This document shows, piece by piece, positions 58,519 to 64,000 of a stretch of 64,000 nt of DNA. Origin of the DNA: Cohnella mopanensis. Its GTDB lineage: Bacteria > Bacillota > Bacilli > Paenibacillales > Paenibacillaceae. Where the stretch lies: assembly GCF_022352055.1 (NCBI RefSeq), contig NZ_JAKRWM010000014.1, positions 1 through 64,000 on the forward strand. The letters run 5' to 3'. The notes under the pieces were generated by a model that ran no database searches, was not told the DNA's origin, and saw only the letters and a program-made list of their open reading frames with translations. The stretch's first letter is position 1, and every line of letters begins with the position of its first letter. Made by a program: the position numbers and the translations under genes.

Positions 58519-59307
58519 TTATTTTATGGCACCGGCACTCATGCCTTTTTCAAAACTCTTCTGCATGAACAAATAAACAATGATAACGGGAATAGCGGTG
58601 AGTACGGCTGCCGCTAAGATCTTCGTCTGATCATTCGTAAACTCGCCTTGGAAGTATTGCGGAAGCAGCGTTACCGTCTGCATATCCGGGCTTTGCAAGA
58701 ACAATAGCGGCAGGAGATAGGTGTTCCATGAGTTGATGAGCGTCAAAACAATAATCGATGCCGCAATTGGCCTTGTAAGTGGAAGGATGACATACCAGAA
58801 TGTCGAAAAAACACTCGCACCGTCAATTCTTGCTGCCTCCATTAACTGGCTAGGAATGCCGCTGTTAAAATTTCTAGCAAGCAGAATGGTAAATGGCAGT
58901 TGCAATGCTGCAGTAGGTAAAATGACAGCCCAAAAGGTGTTAAACATATGCAACTTTTGAAACGTTACGAACAATGGAGATAACAAAATGACTTCAGGTA
59001 AAGTTAACGCAACAAGAATCAACCAGAAGAACACTTCTTTACCGAATATGCGTAATTTCGCGAAACCGAAGCCGGCTGTCATACTGAATATATAAACCAG
59101 CAAAATGACGCCAGTCGATATGATGAGCGAGTTTCTAAAATAGACTAGAACGACGCCCGTGTCCCAAACCGCCTTATAATTTAAAAATCCCGTTCCGCCG
59201 ATAGAGCCAAGAAACATTTGAACAAGCGGAATCGCATAAGGTATCGTTAGTATAAGTAGAACGATTTGCAATACGACTTTGCTTTTTAAACTTCTCGTTT
59301 CGAACAT
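58519..59307 (-). CDS. Carbohydrate ABC transporter permease (MalG/CUT1 class)
   Basis: A 262-residue membrane subunit with six helices; the coupling loop is LMEAARIDGASVFSTFWYVILPLTRP (EAA motif). It begins right after the stop of the partner permease gene (59309). The C-terminus (MQKSFEKGMSAGAIK) is typical of CUT1 MalG-like proteins. It forms the sugar channel with the MalF-like subunit. No MalK-type ATPase gene is present in the unit, so a shared ATPase elsewhere is expected, as is common in Bacilli. Confidence 0.92.
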   Translation of the reverse strand: MFETRSLKSKVVLQIVLLILTIPYAIPLVQMFLGSIGGTGFLNYKAVWDTGVVLVYFRNSLIISTGVILLVYIFSMTAGFGFAKLRIFGKEVFFWLILVALTLPEVILLSPLFVTFQKLHMFNTFWAVILPTAALQLPFTILLARNFNSGIPSQLMEAARIDGASVFSTFWYVILPLTRPIAASIIVLTLINSWNTYLLPLLFLQSPDMQTVTLLPQYFQGEFTNDQTKILAAAVLTAIPVIIVYLFMQKSFEKGMSAGAIK

Positions 59308-59308
59308 C

Positions 59309-60190
59309 TCATTTCTCGCCTCCTTTATTAGCTCTATTTATAAGTATTGCACAGCAGATTGCGAGTAGAAGGAGCATGACGGATATTGCAGCCGCATAGC
59401 CAAGATGAGACTGCCTTATTCCCTGTTTGAAAATATACGTCCCTAAAAATTCCGTTGCGTGATTCGGCCCGCCGGTCGTAATCAGATAAGGAACATCAAA
59501 TGTTTTCAAAGAACCTATGATCCCAAGCATGGCAAGAGAAACCGTCGTGCTTTTGCAGTTTGGCAATACGATGCTCAATAAAATTCTGAACTTACCTGCT
59601 CCATCTAAGTGCGACGCTTCAAGCATTTCTTTATCGATTTGGCTCATCGCCGCATAATATAGAATGAAACTCATTCCCGTGAACTGCCAAATCGTAACCA
59701 TCATGAGAATGAAAAGCGCCGAATCCGGTCTTGCCAACCAATCAACGGTTATGCCTAAATGAAGCGTGTCGAATAGATCCTGCAGCATTCCCTGAGGCGA
59801 GAATAGCAATCTGAATACCGGTGCCATAGTCGCGGGCGCTAAGATCGTCGGTATAAAAATCAAGCACTTGTGCAATGTCGCCAACTTTACGTTTGAATGC
59901 AAAATGGCGGCAAATATAAAGCCTAAAAAGTTTTGAATTAAAAAGGTAACTAGGAAAAAAACAACCGTGTTTTTGATCGCTTTCCAGAAAATCCAGTCAG
60001 AAAGCGCTTTATCATAATTGCTCATCCCTACAGTTGTCTGAATGGGATCAAGCCCATTCCAATCTAAAGTAGACAATTTGAACGTATAAAATATCGAATA
60101 ATAGATAAGCCCCGCAACAAAAACAAATGCTGGAAGAATCCACGGAAGTCCGTTCATCATCGTGGATCTCGATGTATTTTTCTTCTCCAT
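59309..60190 (-). CDS. Carbohydrate ABC transporter permease (MalF/CUT1 class)
   Basis: A 293-residue membrane subunit: N-terminal helix (LPWILPAFVFVAGLIYYSIFYTF), permease core with the coupling loop DKEMLEASHLDGAGKFRILLSIVLPNCK (EAA motif with SHLDGAG), and a helical C-terminus. TAGGAG precedes ATG 60190. Located between the binding-protein gene and the MalG-like permease gene; a hairpin separates it from the former. Confidence 0.92.
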   Translation of the reverse strand: MEKKNTSRSTMMNGLPWILPAFVFVAGLIYYSIFYTFKLSTLDWNGLDPIQTTVGMSNYDKALSDWIFWKAIKNTVVFFLVTFLIQNFLGFIFAAILHSNVKLATLHKCLIFIPTILAPATMAPVFRLLFSPQGMLQDLFDTLHLGITVDWLARPDSALFILMMVTIWQFTGMSFILYYAAMSQIDKEMLEASHLDGAGKFRILLSIVLPNCKSTTVSLAMLGIIGSLKTFDVPYLITTGGPNHATEFLGTYIFKQGIRQSHLGYAAAISVMLLLLAICCAILINRANKGGEK

Positions 60191-60217
60191 GTTTACAGGT
60201 CTCCTAAACTCTAAATA

Positions 60218-60247
60218 ATAGGGGCGCTAGCATAACTAGGCCCCTAT
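60218..60247 (-). terminator. Intercistronic hairpin after the sugar-binding-protein gene
   Basis: ATAGGGGC (60218-60225) pairs with GCCCCTAT (60240-60247). No T run follows on the minus strand, so it likely stabilises the upstream binding-protein mRNA rather than ending transcription fully. Confidence 0.65.
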
Positions 60248-60261
60248 CAGAATATGATCCC

Positions 60262-61620
60262 CTACTCGCTATCCGCTTGAGTCTTTGCAAGCTGAGCAGC
60301 GCCGTTGGAAGGAGTGATCGTTCCTCCTGCCACGCCGGCCAATACATCCGTCAACGCTTGGTTCATATCTGCGTTTATTCCTCCAAAACGAGGGTTATCG
60401 CCGCTATTCACTGCGTTTTTAAGATATTCTTTGATTGGTTCGTTTTGTTTTTCGGGATTTACGAGTTTTACATTGTCCCAATCCGGAGTTGCCGATTTTA
60501 GAGAAGGAACGACGTTTAAGGAATCCGCAATGATCTGTTGACCGCTCTGAGAGGTTCCAAGCCAAACAGCAAACGTAGTTGCAGCTTTAATATTGTTCGA
60601 TTTGGCAGACACTGCAGTTGAATAGTCTAAATCGCCGAACATAGATCCCGTATTTCCTGTTCCTGCAATGTCGGGGAATTGAATTGGAATCATTGTGAAC
60701 GGCTCTTCTTTGGAAGCTGCGGACTCAATAGCAGACTTCATCGCGTCTGGCAAAGCGTTAGATGTATACCAAGAGCCCATCATAACCATAGCAGCCTTCT
60801 GAGACATAAATAAATTGTTTGCCTCTGGATATTGTTGAAGACCAAGAGCACCCTTTTGCATAATTCCGTCATCGAACAACCCTTTCCATAGCTCTAATGC
60901 TTTGACGATCGAATCATCATCCCATTGAACTTCGCCTCTGGTTGCTTTCGTGAAATTACCAGGACTTACATTGTCAGCGATTGCATGAAAAGTATCGATG
61001 TTAAACGCACCTTGACCTGCTCCTTGCACAAAACCATAGATACCGTTTTTTTCGAAAATCTCGCAAGCTTTTTTCCACTCGTCAAGATTAGTAGGAATTT
61101 TTACGTTATATTTATCGAATAGATCTTGGTTGATCCACAGATTTCCAGAATATACCGTTCCGACGCCTAGTGCTTTCAACTGACCGTTGACAGTCATTGT
61201 GGTGATTGATGCCTCGTTGAGCTTGTCTTTATAGTCATCGCCTAACGCCTTTTTGACAGCGTCAGTCAAGTCAATGGCTTGCCCTCCGAAAACTTGGATG
61301 CCGCCATTTCCCGAACCCGCCGAAACCTCGAAAGCGTCGACGCCCTTGCCGTTTGCCAAAGCCGGCTTGAGAGCCGCGTCATAAGCGTCAATCGATGTTT
61401 GTTTCCATGTAACTTTGATGTCCGGATATTCTTTGTTAAATTCCGCAATGTATTTTTCATTCGTTGGGGAACCGGGCGTCCATCCCCACCACACGACTTC
61501 GCCTTTCATTTCAGATGAAGTATCTTCTGTCTTTTTACTGCTGCCACATCCTGTTAGCACAGCTGTCATCATTAGCATTAAAGCAAGTAAGCCGACAACT
61601 ACCACTTTTGTTTTTTTCAT
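60262..61620 (-). CDS. Sugar ABC transporter substrate-binding lipoprotein
   Basis: A 452-residue family 1 extracellular solute-binding lipoprotein: signal peptide with lipobox VLTGC (Cys25), then GEVVWWGWTPGSPTNEKYIAEFNKEYPDIKVTWKQTS, the usual SBP_bac_1 opening, LWINQDLFDKYNVKIPTNLDEWKKACEIFEKNG in the hinge region and AAMVMMGSWYTSN. GGGGGAAA precedes ATG 61620. It delivers an oligosaccharide or sugar derivative to the two permeases encoded downstream. Confidence 0.93.
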   Translation of the reverse strand: MKKTKVVVVGLLALMLMMTAVLTGCGSSKKTEDTSSEMKGEVVWWGWTPGSPTNEKYIAEFNKEYPDIKVTWKQTSIDAYDAALKPALANGKGVDAFEVSAGSGNGGIQVFGGQAIDLTDAVKKALGDDYKDKLNEASITTMTVNGQLKALGVGTVYSGNLWINQDLFDKYNVKIPTNLDEWKKACEIFEKNGIYGFVQGAGQGAFNIDTFHAIADNVSPGNFTKATRGEVQWDDDSIVKALELWKGLFDDGIMQKGALGLQQYPEANNLFMSQKAAMVMMGSWYTSNALPDAMKSAIESAASKEEPFTMIPIQFPDIAGTGNTGSMFGDLDYSTAVSAKSNNIKAATTFAVWLGTSQSGQQIIADSLNVVPSLKSATPDWDNVKLVNPEKQNEPIKEYLKNAVNSGDNPRFGGINADMNQALTDVLAGVAGGTITPSNGAAQLAKTQADSE

Positions 61621-61663
61621 TGTATTTCCCCCTTTTCATAATATACTTGCTATTAATGAACGC

Positions 61664-62482
61664 TTAGAGCGTCATTAGTGACTTTATGTACGCGACACTA
61701 TTCAAATATTGTTCATCTGTATGAAGATGCTCTATGATAAACGGCATATTTTCATCAAAGGATAATCCTTTTTCGATTAGGTGCTTGGTATTTATTCCCC
61801 CGTTTTCGGCACTGGTTTCCCTAAAGAACAGCGTATATTCGTCCTCCATCTTGACACCTTTCAGATGGCAACTCTTTATATACTTGCCTAGTTTCTCGAA
61901 GCATTCGCATATAAATTCCTCATTGAAGAAATACCTTCTTGGTGTCGTTATCCAGTTAAAAATGTCCATATGAACCGCGAATCTATCTCTGCCCACAGAC
62001 TCAAGCAACTCCAGATATTCGTCTGGTCCGGTCGGGAACATCCATGGCATGGACTCGATTGTAAAGTACGTATTTTTAGGGTTTACCTCATCGATGATCT
62101 CCTGAATCGTCTTTACAGCCAGTTCCCACGTTTCCTTCGTGAAATTATCTTTATAAGCACCGTCCCAGCGAGAGCCTCTGGCGCCAATAATATTCACACA
62201 ACAGCTGGAACCTATCCGATCAGCAAGTTCAAGCTGTCCGACGGCGTACTTAATAGCCTTTTTACGTGCATCTTCATTTAAATCCAATGTATTGCGCCAA
62301 ACCCCAACCTCTGCGATCACTAGGTTGTTTTTTTGGGCTTCTTTAACATACTCGTCAATAAGTGCATCGTCATTTTCGTAAGAGAGCGGGAAATTTACAG
62401 CTCCAAGTCCTAAGGCTTTATGTTTCATAGCCCATTCCTTTGGACTACTGTGGTTTAATGGCGAAGATGTCCCAAGTCTCAT
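61664..62482 (-). CDS. Sugar phosphate isomerase/epimerase-like TIM-barrel protein
   Basis: A 272-residue xylose-isomerase-like (AP endonuclease family 2) protein: MRLGTSSPLNHSSPKEWAMKHKALGLGAVNFPLSYENDD, then FTIESMPWMFPTGPDEYLELLESV (metal Glu), FAVHMDIFNWIT (metal His/Asp) and SCHLKGVKMEDEYT, PFIIEHLHTDEQYL. The metal ligands of the barrel are all in place. ATG 62482 starts one base after the VOC stop codon, so the two are coupled. Substrate is unknown; the family includes inosose isomerases and keto-sugar epimerases. Confidence 0.87.
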   Translation of the reverse strand: MRLGTSSPLNHSSPKEWAMKHKALGLGAVNFPLSYENDDALIDEYVKEAQKNNLVIAEVGVWRNTLDLNEDARKKAIKYAVGQLELADRIGSSCCVNIIGARGSRWDGAYKDNFTKETWELAVKTIQEIIDEVNPKNTYFTIESMPWMFPTGPDEYLELLESVGRDRFAVHMDIFNWITTPRRYFFNEEFICECFEKLGKYIKSCHLKGVKMEDEYTLFFRETSAENGGINTKHLIEKGLSFDENMPFIIEHLHTDEQYLNSVAYIKSLMTL

Positions 62483-62483
62483 C

Positions 62484-62948
62484 TTACTTTTTGTAACTCT
62501 CAAGGATTTCAATGACACATTTTAGATCTGGAGCATCAAAATAATTATATTCACCGCTGCCATCGCCATAAACGCCCCTTTGAACCAGCTTTAAACCAGC
62601 GGCTTCAGCACTTGCAGTTGCAGTCTTTGAATCCTTAACTTGAAATGCAATGTGATGAATGCCCTCGCCCTTCTCCTCAAGATAGTTTCTCCATGTTGAA
62701 GGTTCATCGTTAGGCTGAATCAGTTCAAGCTGTAGTCCCGGACCGACGTCAAAGAAAGCCATCCAACAATATGCATTTGGAGCGGGTTCGCCCTTAAACT
62801 CTGTTCCTGTAACCGCATAGTCACCAATAGGTTGCGTCTCGGGAACGTCAACACCTAAAAACTCGGCCCACTTTTTCTTTGTTTCCTCTACATCCTTAAC
62901 GATTAATCCAACCTGTGCCACCAAATTCGTTCCTAGTACTCCAGACAT
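62484..62948 (-). CDS. VOC-family protein
   Basis: A 154-residue VOC protein, first gene of the catabolic unit: AQVGLIVKDVEETKKKWAEFLGVDVPETQPIG, CWMAFFDVGPGLQLELIQPNDEPSTWRNYLEEKGEGIHHIAFQVKD and EYNYFDAPDLKCVIEILES, the methylmalonyl-CoA-epimerase-like arrangement with metal ligands His near the start of the second half and Glu near the end. ATG 62948 follows GAAAGGAG at a good distance; the frame to 62978 is too long. It is transcribed divergently from the AraC gene at 63240. Confidence 0.85.
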   Translation of the reverse strand: MSGVLGTNLVAQVGLIVKDVEETKKKWAEFLGVDVPETQPIGDYAVTGTEFKGEPAPNAYCWMAFFDVGPGLQLELIQPNDEPSTWRNYLEEKGEGIHHIAFQVKDSKTATASAEAAGLKLVQRGVYGDGSGEYNYFDAPDLKCVIEILESYKK

Positions 62949-63239
62949 TTGAAGTCTCCTTTCAGGACTAAAATTCAATTTGTTTTTCTTGTCTATAAAT
63001 TATCAATTTTACAGGCAACTCGCTCTTTGAAAATTGTTTATTACCTGTGCATATTTTGTTAGAATTTTTTCCCACTGAAAATACTACAACCCGTAAAAAC
63101 GTTGATACGAGAGCATTTCGTCCGGTATGTATGCGTTTTCATTCTTTTAGCCTATCAAATGTTGCTCTTTTACATCGTAAATGATAGCCTAACCTTATCC
63201 AAAACTTCATCAACGTAACTAGGCAGGAGGGGGGCGACT

Positions 63240-64000
63240 ATGCATTTGAATAATTATTTCGAGAGATTGAATTTCAATAATGGGAAGAAAATTAATGTAT
63301 CAAAAAAAACTGATATCAATTTTTCCGGCAAGATGCATTGGCATCCTTTTATCGAGATCCTTGTAAGCCTTTACGATAATAATGAAGTAACGATTAATTA
63401 CACCAAACATGTTCTTAAAACGAATGACCTGGTCATTATCTACCCTGGTGACTTGCACTCTTTTGATCATATAGATGAAAACGCTTTTATAATCGTCCAA
63501 TTCCCTCTTGATTTACTGATGATCATGAGCGATTTTAATACAAACATATCAATCTTTTACCAGTACCATTGCATTAAATATGACCCCTCGAATATTGATG
63601 CCGATAGAATGATAATACTAATCAAACAATTGCCCGACCTATATGATTCCGACACTCTTTTTAATGAAGTGCGTATCTATTCGCTTCTTCTGGAGTTTTT
63701 TGTAATGCTCGGACGATACTGCGTCAATGCGAAGAAAGAAGGCTTCTCAGGTGATGCAAGCACAGATTATAAGGCTACTAAGTTAATGGCGGAGGCTTGC
63801 CTTTACATCTCGCAAAACTGCACTAGCCCCCTTACACTCGACGATGTTTCTCATCACATAGGGGTTAGCAAATACTATTTCTCGCGTATGTTCAATAAAT
63901 TTACGAATATGACATTTATAGATTTCCTGACTACCGAACGAATCAAGAGGACGGAATCTTTGATTTTGAATCCAAACGCGCGTATAACTGATATTGCATT
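63240..64000 (+). CDS. AraC-family transcriptional regulator (3' end missing)
   Basis: The frame opens at ATG 63240 after GGAGGGGGG and runs off the window end at about 253 residues. The N-terminal cupin-like sensor (GKMHWHPFIEILVSLYDNNEVTINYTKHVLKTNDLVIIYPGDLHSF) is the typical sugar-responsive AraC_binding domain with the H-x-H-x-x-x-E cupin motif; the C-terminal part shows the first helix-turn-helix (LTLDDVSHHIGVSKYYFSRMFNKFTNMTFIDFLTTERIKRTESLI) and the beginning of the second (ARITDIA). It is divergent to the catabolic unit, so it probably activates it in response to the imported sugar. Confidence 0.88.
   Translation, partial: MHLNNYFERLNFNNGKKINVSKKTDINFSGKMHWHPFIEILVSLYDNNEVTINYTKHVLKTNDLVIIYPGDLHSFDHIDENAFIIVQFPLDLLMIMSDFNTNISIFYQYHCIKYDPSNIDADRMIILIKQLPDLYDSDTLFNEVRIYSLLLEFFVMLGRYCVNAKKEGFSGDASTDYKATKLMAEACLYISQNCTSPLTLDDVSHHIGVSKYYFSRMFNKFTNMTFIDFLTTERIKRTESLILNPNARITDIA

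Overview
The window reads as chromosomal DNA of a Gram-positive, Paenibacillaceae-like bacterium (Paenibacillus/Cohnella type). This is inferred from three C-terminal SLH domains, copper-amine-oxidase-like 'stalk' domains, lipoprotein-type ABC binding proteins, strong AGGAGG ribosome binding sites, frequent TTG/GTG starts and consensus sigma-A promoters. I see no rRNA, tRNA, integrase, transposase or CRISPR array.

Layout. 1-4843: the 3' part of a giant S-layer-anchored repeat protein, an unknown protein and a secreted stalk-domain protein. 4988-13625 (minus): one seven-gene unit, FGE - sulfatase - oligopeptide-type ABC importer, bracketed by a 52-bp direct repeat. 14086-18352: a YtaF/MntP-like membrane protein, then a resistance-like cassette (DHA2 efflux pump, Tet(X)-like FAD monooxygenase, TetR repressor with an inverted-repeat operator). 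18490-26051: an ECF sigma/DUF4179 pair, MarR+VOC, a BlaI/M56 pair whose palindromic operator recurs in front of an extra lgt-like gene, AraC+VOC, DUF1349 and OsmC.

26124-42546 is the most interesting part: a Fur-controlled siderophore locus. On the minus strand lies an Fe-siderophore importer (binding protein plus two FecCD permeases, no ATPase) and an unknown lipoprotein. On the plus strand lie a FhuF-like ferric reductase and an eight-gene operon: ATP-grasp ligase, diaminobutyrate aminotransferase, MFS exporter, two IucA/IucC synthetases, an SbnG-like aldolase/citrate synthase, an SbnH-like decarboxylase and a third IucA/IucC synthetase. The core order matches sbnD-E-F-G-H of staphyloferrin B, but the Dap-forming sbnA/sbnB pair is replaced by the aminotransferase and ATP-grasp enzyme, so a related but different carboxylate siderophore is predicted. 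Three Fur boxes lie at the three divergent or leading promoters.

42608-55624: a lipoprotein, MarR-SDR, a second MarR with VOC/DUF1569, LysR with a divergent epoxide hydrolase, a lipoprotein esterase, and a response regulator - DUF885 - histidine kinase unit. 55722-62948 (minus): a nine-gene catabolic unit (two VOC proteins, sugar isomerase, CUT1-type sugar importer, tautomerase, Gfo/Idh dehydrogenase, SDR) with a divergent AraC regulator that runs off the window end. Dispersed short repeats, including two families of covarying terminator hairpins and a repeat that supplies the C-terminal tail of two unrelated proteins, are scattered between the units.
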